From positions 744,001 through 808,000 of the forward strand of contig JAFEKR010000017.1 of the NCBI GenBank assembly GCA_019022495.1: a DNA stretch of 64,000 bases, in the 5' to 3' direction. Position 1 is the first letter of the stretch, and the number at the start of each line of letters is the position of its first letter. Positions 44,592 through 55,900 of this stretch are shown piece by piece. This DNA is from Epichloe hybrida (taxonomy: Eukaryota; Ascomycota; Sordariomycetes; Hypocreales; Clavicipitaceae). The notes below the pieces were generated by a model, which made no database searches, was not told the origin of the DNA, and was given only the letters and a program-made list of their open reading frames with translations. The translations under genes and the position numbers were made by a program.

Positions 44592-47500
44592 CTTTAAAAG
44601 GGTATCTAAGGATGTTATTAGAGAATTACGTAATTCTTTACGAGATTACAGCGTTCTCATTAGGCAAGGCCTAGGATATTTAATCCTAGTATTACTTAAG
44701 GAAGTGCTTTATTAAACCTTAATACCCCTTTAGTTATAGGAAAGATCATAAGAAAGACCACAATCTTCCAAACCCCTAGAACCTTAATATTAACAGCCCT
44801 AACAACCTACCCTAGAAATTAACCTTCCCTAACCCTAGAGATTACTTAAACCCTTATAAGAACCCCTATAATAATCCCTATTATATTAATAGCTCTATCC
44901 GGATAATTATTATTAAGAATAACTAGTAAACTATTATTTATAATAAATTATGCCTTTATAGCAACTTCTCTCTAAGGATTAGATTACAAAGAAAATCTTA
45001 GAGCTTACGAAAATATATAAGGATAGTAACTACTATAGTGAAAAGCTATATAACTTCTTAATGCTAAAGATTACACTCTTTAAAAATAAGTATAATAGAA
45101 TTAACCTTCCTTAAATATATTATTAGAAGGCTTTCCCTATTATATTAATAAGTAATACTAAGTAATACTACCTTAATTACCTCTTTAGGAATAACTATTC
45201 CTATAAAGAGATAATTACTTATATCTATTAATACTTTAAGACAAAAAGCAACTAGTAATTCTATTACTAAGAATAAAGTAGTATAACACTAAAAAGCATA
45301 ATTAAGAAGAACCCTAATAAAAGTAAGCTTAATTACCTTAAGATTATATTATTAACCCTTAAGAAAATCCATAGAGGCCTATACCCTACTAAGATAGTAA
45401 ATACTAAACTCTATAAGCAGGCCTTAAATACTATAGCTAGTATGCCTAAATATTAGATAGTAAAATATATACACTCTATAGGCTTTAAGAGTCTTACTAG
45501 AGACCTCCGTAAGGTAATTACTATTGCGGAATTAAATAAGAAGTTCTCCTAATACCTTTAGTACTAATAAGGAGACCCTCTAGAGGCTATATTTACTAAT
45601 TATTAGTATAGATAGTAATTATCCCCTTATGGCGGAGGAAGCTATTATAGGCAAAGCCCTAGGCTAAGCACTAAGCGCTACTTTATATATAGTAAGAGCG
45701 GCTGCTAGTCTTCTAATTACTTTACTAAAGAATATTAAAAGGAAAAGGACTACTAGTAGGCTAGTAAAACATATTATATACCCCCTTTAGAGAAGAGATT
45801 CTAGGTATTCCTTGCCTCCTATAAAGGGCAGGATAATAATAAGCCTAATAAAGGCTTAGGTTAGAATTAGGAATTATATCTTTTAGCTTACATAGAAGCT
45901 AAAGATAATAATAATAATATGGAGGAGCTACTATTAATAGTATACCTAAGTATTATATAATTCTTCTACTCTAGATTATAGACTAACCATAATACTACTA
46001 ATGTTAATATCCTTACGACCTTAAATAATTAAGCCTTCTAATATATATTCCTTAGGTAGGAGCTTTATAAGCTATAAGAGTGTAATAAAGGCTTAATTTA
46101 CTATGTCTCTAAAGAACACTATTCTAAAGAGGTCTTTAGAGGGATTATACCTAATACTAGCGCTATAGGAAAGTTAACTATAGGAGAGGCATAAGTAAAG
46201 GCTTTATTAAGATTAATACCTTTATTAAAGGTAACCCCTTATAAACCCTAAATTATTATATTTAGTGCTAGATTAGTAGTTATAAGAGAAATCCTTTATA
46301 TACTTATAGAACTTAAAGAGCTTAAATTCTATATCCTTAATATAGCTACCCCCTTCCTTTTCTTAATTACTAATATAGATAAAATATAAGTTAAGATTAA
46401 TAACCTTGCTAATATACTTATCTAAGGCAATAAGACTATACCCATTATATAATAATAGGGACATCCTTAGTAGTTACTAGAAGCAAAGGAAATAGTTGCC
46501 TTTTACCTTTTAGAAGGAGATATCTATTAATTATATCATTAACTTAGTTACCCTTTTATTTAATAGCTTATAAAGATCCTTTACTAAGCTAGTTATGAAG
46601 TTAAACGCTAGGTAATTAAGGAATTAACTAAAGTCTACTACTATTACTAAATACATAGAAAGGCCCCTAGTTAATTTAAGTTTATAATTAAAGATAACTA
46701 TAAATTTAACTATAAGATCCTTATTAATATTATGTAGATTAATAGCTAACTAGTACTTTACATCATTAATTCAGTAATATTATTCTAAGTAGCCTAATTT
46801 CTTAATCTAAAGAAGTAAAAGGCTTAAGATATCTAGGATATAATCCGCGAATATTAGATTAATACTTATCTCGGACCTCTAGAATAGATTATACACAACG
46901 CTAGCAATAACTTCGCTTCTACTAAGTTTAAGCACTATGCCTAACTAATATTAATTAAGACTAATAAGATACTAATTAAAGCCTATAATAGCATTAGAAA
47001 GGTTAAGAGATATTATAGACCTTTACGCTAAGCTTATAACATTATCATAGACTTAATTAGGATAGAACTTACGCTAGAGTAATGCCTTTAAATAGCTATT
47101 AAGGTAATTAATAACTCTATAAGCCTAAATAGTATTATCCTAACTATACTAGTTTTCAGAGGCTACTTATAAATAATAAATAAGTTACTACTAAGCATCT
47201 CTATTATTTAATATGCTAAAGTAATTCATAAAGCTACTAATAAAGTCCGCTACTATCTAGCTTTATAGTAGGTTTATAATACACTTAAAGCCTAGAATAG
47301 CCCTAATATAGCGCCTATATATTAGTTACCTCTATAAGCTAATATATATGTGTAGAGAGAGAAAGGTAGCTAGCGTAGCCTATATAAGCTGCTTACTACT
47401 AATAAAGAGACCTATACTATTAATATACCCTATAGCCTAGCGAAGTTTTGCTCTATAGTAATAAAGCCTTATTATAAAGACCTATATATTATAAAGGGAC

Positions 47501-49434
47501 TAGAGTAGTAGGAGATAAAGCCTTATAATACGCCAGAGTAGCAGGAGATAAAGCCTAGCAATATAAAGAAAGAAGCAACTACATAACTAACTACTGCCAC
47601 TAAAAGAAATTCTCTAACAGAAGAAAGCAAAGAGCTGTAGGCACTAGCTAAGAGAAAATAAGGGAGACTAAGAAAGGCCCTTATAGTTTAATTTATAAGT
47701 GTAGGAGAGTCTAATAAAGAGGCTTATAAAGCCTAAATAGCCCTAAGGGGAAGCTATTAAGTTAAAGACTTATTACTACGCCCTAAAGGAATAAAAGTAA
47801 GGAAGAGAAGACCTTATAGCCCTAAGAAAGATATTAGCCTAGTTTAGGTCTATGTACTTATAAACAAAGACTAAGAGAAAGCCTTTATTTCAGAGGTTAT
47901 AACTAGAGGGATACTAAGTATAGTATTCCTTATAGTAAAGGAAGAGGCTAATTAGAACCTTACCCTTTAGCTCCGCTAAGAAGGAAGGATTATAACCCTA
48001 GGAAAACCCTTTAAGCAGTCTAATTAAGCTAAGATTAACGCCTTACAAGCTCATAATATGTTTAAATTCGTTAAGTATAACCTAGCGAAGTATAGAGGTT
48101 ATAGAATCTTTAATTCTTATATAGTTAGAGAGATTAAAGGCAAAGGAACAGACTTACCATATAAGAAATCCCACCTCGTTATACAAGGCTATAATAACAA
48201 AGGAAAGGAATTTATCCTAACGCAATCGCTAACAATATAACGTGCGAGCTAATAACTAATCGTAGCTATCGCTCCGTTATTAAGAAGAAGAGGCATTTAC
48301 CTTTAGATTCGTGATATTACGTAAGCTTACACTTAATCGCACATAATACTAACAAGGCTAATTATTATAAGAATCCTAAAGTAAATTACACACCTCTTCC
48401 TAGAAGGGACTATAATTAAATTAATTAAACCTCTTTATAGGATTATAAAGGCTAGAACCTACTAGTAGGTAATGTACTTCCATTACCATAGGGATAACCT
48501 TAATATAATAACTTTAACTTACGATCCCTACTTATTAATTATAGCTCTGAATAATAAGAACCTCTTTAGTATTATTAGAATACAAACTAATAATATATTA
48601 GGCCTAAGTAATAATAACTTCTTCTAAAAAGAAGAGAAAGAGCTCTAGAAGGCTAATTTTATAGCTAAAGAAAAGTAACAATTAACTACTAAGAATCCCC
48701 TTATCTTTAATAGCTATATCTTAACCTAGAACACTAATAACTTGCTGATATTAACCTAGAAGGGCTAAAGTTAGAAGATTAAGGAAGTTAATCCTTAATC
48801 CCTAATAGTAAAGCAAGACTACGTGAAATAATAAGCCTAAGGAAGCTATATTATAACTATATGTTAACTAGAAGCTTCCTATGACCTATTAATTACAGCT
48901 TAATACTAAGAACCCTCTAGGGAAGATATTATATGCCTTAATAAATGCCTTAAGTAGTAGATTAAGAATTAATAACGCGAACTATAATATATTCCTTTAG
49001 TTCTTAAAGAGGCAAAGCTCTTTATGTTTGTAAATAGATCGCTTGCTAACAACAAGGATTTAAGCTTATAGATTAGATACGTAATTATGATTAGTAATAA
49101 GATGATACAAGATGATAATACCTTTATTATAAAAGGTAACATTATTACGTATAGCTTAATAAAAAGTAAGAGAGTTACTTGTAGCGCGCTTACCTCTAAG
49201 TTATATAGCATAGTTTAAGGCGTAGATATTGCTTACACAATTTCCATAACTTTACATTAGATCACGGATTAATTAAAGATACCTTAGATTCCTATAATTC
49301 TCTATACTAACTCTTTTTTGTTATATAAATATCTTATAAAGCTAGGAACTATAAAGAAGAAGAGACTAATAATTAATATTATAGCTCTTTGTTAATTATA
49401 TAAGAGGCATGAGATCTACGAAGTTAGGTGAATT
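44592..49434 (+). pseudogene. RIP-degraded gag-pol of Cop-B copy 2 (main part)
   Basis: Continues gag after the GATAC duplication. The zinc-knuckle area lies near 45,640-45,710 with Cys turned to Tyr, integrase in about 46,500-47,300, and RT near 47,900-48,900. In RT, 48,058-48,240 is still open and reads FKFVKYNLAKYRGYRIF, then HLVIQGYNNKGKEFILTQSL, typical of copia RT. The RNaseH part runs up to the miniature element insertion at 49,440 and finishes in 49,802-50,096. Confidence 0.85.
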
Positions 49435-49439
49435 AATAG

Positions 49440-49520
49440 TGTTGAAATCAAAAGAGTGGACCAATCCAACTGAACCTAGGATTACAAAGCCTTATATATT
49501 TTTAACAATATATTTTAACA
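49440..49520 (-). repeat. 3' LTR of the miniature element
   Basis: 81 bp. In minus orientation it contains TATATAAGGC, a TATA-box-like motif. It differs from its partner by A/G at 49,463. Confidence 0.93.
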
Positions 49521-49528
49521 CTCCCCCT
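49521..49528 (-). promoter_or_regulatory. Polypurine tract of the miniature element
   Basis: AGGGGGAG on the minus strand, abutting the 3' LTR. This is the expected place for plus-strand priming in an LTR element. Confidence 0.8.
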
Positions 49529-49594
49529 GGAATTGTATATCCAGGTGCCCTATTGGAGGTTAGGCTTATACTAGCAATTGAATTTCTTTAGTTG

Positions 49595-49701
49595 TTTTTT
49601 TTTTTTCGGCAGGGTTCGAACCCATAACCTTGCCTCGCAGAGCAGTGCTCTACTGTGGTGGGCGGGCTAATACGCTACAGTGAGCCACAACCACTGCGCC
49701 A
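49595..49701 (-). ncRNA. tRNA-like (SINE-like) cassette with Pol III A and B boxes inside the miniature element
   Basis: On the minus strand TGGCGCAGTGG (49,701-49,691) matches the Pol III A box, and identical bases occur in eukaryotic initiator tRNA-Met. GGTTCGAACCC (about 49,622-49,612) matches the B box. About 68 nt separate them, somewhat more than in a plain tRNA. TGCCG and an A12 run (49,606-49,595) follow. No complete cloverleaf acceptor stem forms, so it is not a functional tRNA. It looks like a SINE head with its oligo(A) tail or a captured tRNA relative. Whether it is transcribed is unknown. Confidence 0.65.
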
Positions 49702-49715
49702 CTGGGCTCATAACC
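49701..49715 (-). promoter_or_regulatory. Primer-binding site of the miniature element
   Basis: GGTTATGAGCCCAGT adjoins the 5' LTR. It is the reverse complement of ACTGGGCTCATAACC, the initiator tRNA-Met anticodon arm up to about position 39. Priming from such a half-tRNA is known for copia. Confidence 0.8.
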
Positions 49716-49796
49716 TGTTGAAATCAAAAGAGTGGACCGATCCAACTGAACCTAGGATTACAAAGCCTTATATATTTTTAACAATATATTTTAACA
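49716..49796 (-). repeat. 5' LTR of the miniature element
   Basis: 81 bp, 80 identical to the 3' LTR, followed on the right by the AATAG duplication. Confidence 0.93.
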
Positions 49797-50096
49797 AATA
49801 GTAATGATAATCCGGTAAACGCAATGACTAAATTATCGCTGAATTTATTACTTTCCTCTTTAATTAATTTAAACGAATTAATAATTTGTGTTAAAGGATA
49901 GGTGAAGAGACCTGTAATATTAGGAGACAGGAGCTTAGGTAAGGACTAATAGATTAATTTAATTAACTAATACCGTGATGGCTAATTAGAGTAGCGGATT
50001 CCCATTAAGGGATTTACTAGTGTATACTTTCCTTTAATCTAATTTTTATTACGTTTTTAAGCTCTTTAGCTACGAAGGAAAAAGAGAGATTACTAG

Positions 50097-50352
50097 TGTT
50101 AATTCCTTTGGATTTTTATTGGTTTAATCGTAGCTAAAGACTAGACTAATTGTAGGTCTAGTGTAATACACGCGATATGATTGGCTGCATTAATTCGCCA
50201 CCCCCTTTTATGCCCTATATACGGATTTTGCCTACTTTTCTAGTATCTAGACTTTCCCTCTCTTCTCCCTCTTTCCTAGCTAGCTAACTAACTATTATTG
50301 ACTTCAATCATACGGGATTTATTACCTGCGCAGGACCTTGGTGCAACCAACA
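50097..50352 (+). repeat. 3' LTR of Cop-B copy 2
   Basis: 256 bp. The left inner half is RIPped (TGTTAATTCCTTTGGATTTT), while the right outer half is intact up to GGTGCAACCAACA. Confidence 0.93.
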
Positions 50353-50357
50353 ATAAC

Positions 50358-52606
50358 TATATCTATTATAAGAAGTATAAGGTAAAGAAGTTAAAAGACT
50401 TATAGAAGGTCTATAGGGCTCTCTACCTAACAAAAGACTAGAAGATTAATAAAGAGCTATTAAAGAAGGTAAAAGAAGTAATGAATTATTAACCTAATAA
50501 TATAAAAAAGGCATATAATGCTTAGTTAAAGGATAATAGCGTAAAGGAACTTAAAGAAAATAATACTATGTTTACTACTATAGGAGAGTTTATAGAGGCT
50601 TTCCTTACCTAGGATAAATCGCGAGTTATACTTAACAGCGAAACCTTAATCTATATCTTTAATAATAAACGCTAGTTTATAGACCTTAATTATAGCAAGT
50701 AGCCTAGAATTTAAGCAGGTTATAGTGTCATAAACACTCATAGCGTTAGCATAGCTTAGATTATCTTAATAGATAGCTAGACCCTTACCTTATTAAACGC
50801 CTAGTACTAGCTAATGTTTTTTACAAACCTTATATCTCTTTAGCTACTTACACAAAAGGGGCTAAGGTAAGATAATCTTACTAGAAGGGTAATAGACCTA
50901 GTAAGAGGTAATTAAGAGATATTTTGAACTTAGGTTATTAGTATATAGCTATATATAGAGAGCTTAAGCTTATTAGAAGCTTTTGTTATTAAGGGAGATT
51001 TACGAGACCTAAAGACAGCTATAATAATGCCTATAGATTTGTGGCACACTAGATTAGCATATCTAGGTGAGAATATAATAGATTAAGTACTTTAGAAGCT
51101 TTAAATTTAATTAAAGAAAAGGAGCGTAGGTAAATATAAGGTTTACTAAACCTCTAAAGCATAAAGGTAAATATCACAAGTCCCTTAGATAGGATCCTTA
51201 CCTTTAGGACTGCTTTAGGTAGTCTTTTTTAACCTCTTTGCTTAATTATTAGGGTATAATAAAGACTAATACATCACTCTTTTTACCTATAAAGTAATAG
51301 GACTACGTCATATCTTTATAATCCTATTAAAGACTAATATTACGCTCTGCTTTGATTAGTTAGAAGCTATGTACGCAAGAGTGTATGGCATCTATATTAT
51401 AGTTATAATAACTAATAGTAAGACTACCTTCTAGACTAAAAAATAAGAAGAAGAGGTTATAAATAAAGGTATTATTATCAGAAAGTCTAGCCTGGCTTAC
51501 CCACATCAAAATGGGCAAGCTAAACAGTCTGGGGGGGTGATAATAAGGGTTATAATAACTCTTATAATATAATTAGGCTTCCTAGAAGACCTCTAGCCTA
51601 TAGCTACTAAAGCAGCTATTTACATCTTAAATCACATACCTTAAAAGCTACTTAACTAGTAATTACCTTAATAAGCATTAAATAGGTAGTTAAGAGATAA
51701 TAAGCTTTAATAGAGTTACTTACTAGAAGAGCTAGAAGCTTTAATAACTTATTTACAAGCTTTTAGATATAAAGTATTCGTAATAACGCAAAGTAAGCTT
51801 TATAAGGTAAGTCTAAAGCTCGCTTAGAGAGCTTATATTAGATACCTTACTAGATACATTTCCTCCACGCAATACCTGATTTAGGTACTAACAATGAAGA
51901 GGAGCTACTAGTTCTTATTAAGCTACGTTACCTTTAATAAGTCTATCTTCTATGCTTAAGAAAGAGGCTTATTATTAACTATAAAAGAGGTTAAAAAAAG
52001 ATGCCTTAAAGAGCTAGTTAAGGATAATAAGGATAAAAGCTCTAATATAAGGCTTCCATAGATAGCGTACCCTCTATTACTATAATAACTACTTAATTAG
52101 CTTTAATAGGTGGAAATTCCTACTAGTTACAATTAATAAGATTATAAAGAAAAGAAAAAAGAAAGTTAAGAAATAAATTTACTAACTCCTCCGAATTTAC
52201 TAGGGAAATTCCTAGATTTAGCGAATTATACACTATTAAGTATTAATAATTTGCTTAACCTACCTAACAGTAGTAATAATTATAAAATATTAGTAAATCT
52301 AGAAGATTATAATAATCTTAAAGTATTTACTATAGCCTTTAAGCTAGGACCTAAGAGTAAAAAAAAGCCTTATATATCTAGTCTTTCTCCTTCCCTAGCT
52401 TATTATAATTATTTAGCTAGTTATCTAAAAGAAAAAGAATTTTATAAAGTATAAGATAAAGAATATAATAGAATTATTAATAAAAAGGTAGCTAAGAAGG
52501 TATCTAGAACTAAAGTCCTTTTATATATAAAGCTTCTAGGCCTTACTTAGGTTTTCTTATATAAATTAAATAAGTAAGGTTACCTCCTATAATATAAAGC
52601 TTATCT
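50358..52606 (+). pseudogene. RIP-degraded zinc-knuckle, protease and integrase part of Cop-A copy 2
   Basis: It starts YIYYKKYKVKKLKDL, colinear with 25,516 onward. Integrase signature AYPHQNGQAKQSGGVI lies near 51,500. The stretch 52,251-52,454 is open and reads into the segment before RT (FTIAFKLGPKSKKKPYI). It ends at the CTATA duplication of the Cop-C insertion. Confidence 0.83.
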
Positions 52607-52611
52607 CTATA

Positions 52612-52918
52612 TGTTAGATTCACAGGGTATTGAATTCAATGTAATACAGTCGTGAGCCCGAAGAATAGTATCGTTATCGATTATCTATTCTAGGCTACGT
52701 TGTCTGTTGTCATGATTAATTAAGTTATAGGAAAAGAGAGGTAAAAAGCTAGAAGTTATAATATATAAAGGGAAAAGGGGTTACGCGTTTGTGTCCCTAT
52801 ATTTCCTAGCTAATTAACGTGCCAGGTTATGGGTTACGTGTAGGGTCCGCGCGTAGCCTAAGCTTCTACTAGGTAATTACAGCTACGACACGCAATTAAT
52901 ATTACCTTTGTTCTAACA
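52612..52918 (-). repeat. 3' LTR of Cop-C copy 1
   Basis: 307 bp. The outer left 110 bases keep CA/TG steps lost in the partner, while the inner right part is RIPped. Confidence 0.93.
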
Positions 52919-55900
52919 CTAAAACTTCTCTCTTTTAACATAATTATTAACACGCAATATTAATCACAGAAATGAAAAAGAAAGATAAATTAAGAATATA
53001 ATTAATAGGGGATATAAGAAAAAGAACTCATAGCCTATCTAGGCATATAGTTACTAATAAAAGGGAAATAATAATCTTACTTAGCCTATAAGCCTATATA
53101 AGGATAAGTAAGTCCTTCTAAATCCCTTCTTTTCCTTAAAATAATATATATACTACACCTTAGCGCATATATAACGTCTTCCTCCTCCTTAGCAATACCT
53201 TTATCCTCCTACATACCACTATTAATTTCTATAGTCCACTAGGAGGGCCTAGTAAGCTAGCGTAGTTATAGCTACTAGGGATATTAACTATAAGGGCGTA
53301 AATCCCCTGTATATCGCTATCTCATCCCTATGGCTATCCTCCTAGAGGATTACCTTTTCCTCTTACTATACATATATTACGCGTAGGTAACCTATCCCTC
53401 TATCTGGATAGTTATTTAGTTAGTTAAGATAAAGCTCTTAAGGGCCTTATTAGGTAATACCTTTATAAAGGCATTAGCTAGGTTATCCTCTCTATTAATC
53501 CATTAGATCTTATAGAGTTCTTAGCGTTTATATAACTATTAAAGGGCTATAATATTAATTATTAGGCGTTTCTCCTTTATTATACTAAGCTTAATAAGGC
53601 ACTTATATAAGGAGTATAAATCTATATATATAATAACTAGGATCTTCAGGAGCTTTAGTTAGTTAGTAACTAAGTTTAGGGTAGTTATAATTATATAAGC
53701 TATATTAACACTAGCTACTATACTATAGACTTCTAAGGTAAGCACACTTTATATAACTCTCTTACTCTTTATTAAGCTAAAGTATATAATATTACCTTTA
53801 ATTATAAACTTACTATTAGTATAGTCTTTATTTGCTAGGATAAGTATATATCCTAGTTATAAGGATAGGTCCTAGTTATTAGCAAAGGATCTATCTATAA
53901 AGGCAAAGAGCTTTGCCTTCTTAAGGTTAATTAGGATAAATATTAGACCTCTCTCTAGGTAATCTATCTACTACTTTAGGCAGTAATTAAGGGCTTTTAT
54001 ATCCTCTAGGGTTAGCTCCTAGTATTATATAGCAACGGATAGGTTAAAGTAAGCCTCTAGTTAGCAGATTAAGGTAATATAAGCACCTTAGGCCCTTTAC
54101 TTAACGTATTTACGCTTTAAGTTAGTTATTAGGACTAACTCTAACTTATTACTCTACCCTTTCTACTAGATCTTAATAGTATTATTCTCTAGCAAGATAA
54201 TGCCACTATTAAACATAAGAGAGCAGTCCTAAGTTAGGAATTACTTTGGCTTTACGTTAAAGCTTACTATAGCAAGCTAGGTCTCTTCCTTCTTAGAGAA
54301 CTTCTTATCTAAGAGGCTAATTATATTATTAGTCTATATTCTAACGTAAGTAAAGTCAGGGCTTTCCTTTGTAGTTATAAGCAGGTAGGGATTATATATA
54401 GAGGTTTCTATCTAGAGGTTCTCTCTATAATACTTATAATACATAACCCACTAGTACGTTCCTACTTCTATAAGCCCGTAAAGGGGTTTTATAACCCTTA
54501 AGATTATACTAGGTAAGTAGAGGTGCTATATCTAAATTAGTAAGCGCGCTAGGATTAGCCGCTCTAGTAATATACAGGCCTATATATAAGCCTAATAGAT
54601 ATCTCTTAGCTAGATAAGGAATTTCCTTAATCTTACTAATAAGGCTATCATAAGGATAACACATTAGCTTACGCGTTAAATCGTTAGGGCCTATGTAAAA
54701 ATAGCCTATTTCCCTTTATCCTCACACCCTTAGATTATAAGGCATGACTTTTTATAGGGTTCCGTTATCTTACCTTTAATCTTATTAATAATTCGGGAAT
54801 TAAAGATTCGAATTCCACTATATTCTTCCTTATTAAACATAATAAATTTAAATATACCTAGCTTAATTAGAGTGTTAATTTCCGCTTTTATTAACAGCTT
54901 AAAAGGTTTGCTAGGGGTCTTAATAATTCCTTCCTTATATAGCTTAATTACAAGAGCTAGGTTACTATATTCTTTTGCTAATAGGAAGGTATTAGCACCT
55001 TAAGGCATTATAGGAGGGTTTTTCTATAGCCTTCCACGTCCTTGCTTTAGTAGTATTAGTAACACTATGTTCTTATTATAGGCCTCTCGCCCTTTTTCTC
55101 CTTCCTCTTTACTAGGCTCCGCTATCTTCTCCACACTAGGATTATTATAGTAAGGCTTAATAGATATTAACCTAAAGGTCTTTAGGCCTCTAGGTATATT
55201 AAGTATATAGCTTTCTCTAGTAATTGCTAGCAGCTTATATAAACCTACTTATCCCTCGCCTTCTTACTAGACCTTAACCTTTAATCTAAGTAGCAGGCTA
55301 AGGGTCTTTAAGGTATCTAGGCTATTATATTTAGCAAGGGCCTTATTAACCTTCTAGATAGCGTAAAGTCTCTTAATCTCTTTAGTAGCCTTCTATACTA
55401 TAATCACACGCTATGTAATATTAGGTAATAGCAAGGACTTATTTATTATGCGTAGGTAGGCTCTAAAGATAAGGAGGGTTAGGACAAGACTATTAGGGCC
55501 TATGGTGTTATTTAGGGCCTTAATTACTATTTAAAGGGCAATAGGTTCTAGCGTTATAGGGCATTCGTGTCTAATTATATTATAGGCTCTTTAGAGTAGC
55601 CTATAATACCTTTTAACCTTCCCTATACTATAGTATGCCTTAATAGGGACTTCCTTAATTAAAATTAATATTAAAGCTATGAATTATCTAAATTTATTAC
55701 TATAGAAGTTTATTCTAGTATCTATAATAATAAAGTCTAGGGGGCCTAGGTAAGCATTAATCTAGCATATTTAGAGGGCTTCCTAGGTTGTTTTTACAGA
55801 GATGTTATTAAGGAATTTTACTATATTAAACACTATAGCTATATCTACAGCATGAAGTATAAGGTAGTTACTATCTAGGTAAAAGATATCTACTATTACT

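Larger units (their letters stand above)
49440..49796 (-). mobile_element. 357-bp miniature LTR retroelement (TRIM type) carrying a tRNA-like cassette
   Basis: Two 81-bp direct repeats (49,440-49,520 and 49,716-49,796) differ at one base, start TGTTGAAATC and end TTTTAACA, and are flanked by the duplication AATAG (49,435-49,439 and 49,797-49,801). On the minus strand the 5' LTR is followed directly by GGTTATGAGCCCAGT. That is the reverse complement of the anticodon arm of initiator tRNA-Met, the primer site used by Drosophila copia. The 3' LTR is preceded by the polypurine run AGGGGGAG. The 195-bp interior has no ORF. It shows no RIP although it lies in heavily RIPped Cop-B DNA, so it arrived later. 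Class and orientation are well supported; the helper element is not in the window. Confidence 0.9.
36406..50352 (+). mobile_element. Copia retrotransposon Cop-B copy 2, nested in Cop-A copy 2
   Basis: The 256-bp LTRs (36,406-36,661 and 50,097-50,352) are flanked by ATAAC on both sides (36,401-36,405 and 50,353-50,357). It is on the plus strand. It is itself interrupted by Cop-B copy 3 (37,775-44,586) and by a miniature LTR element (49,440-49,796). Removing both leaves about 6.8 kb. It is RIPped. Confidence 0.95.

Noticed and set aside
49595..49715. A functional tRNA gene
   Set aside because: A and B boxes are present, but no acceptor stem pairs and the anticodon arm cannot be built in the proper order.
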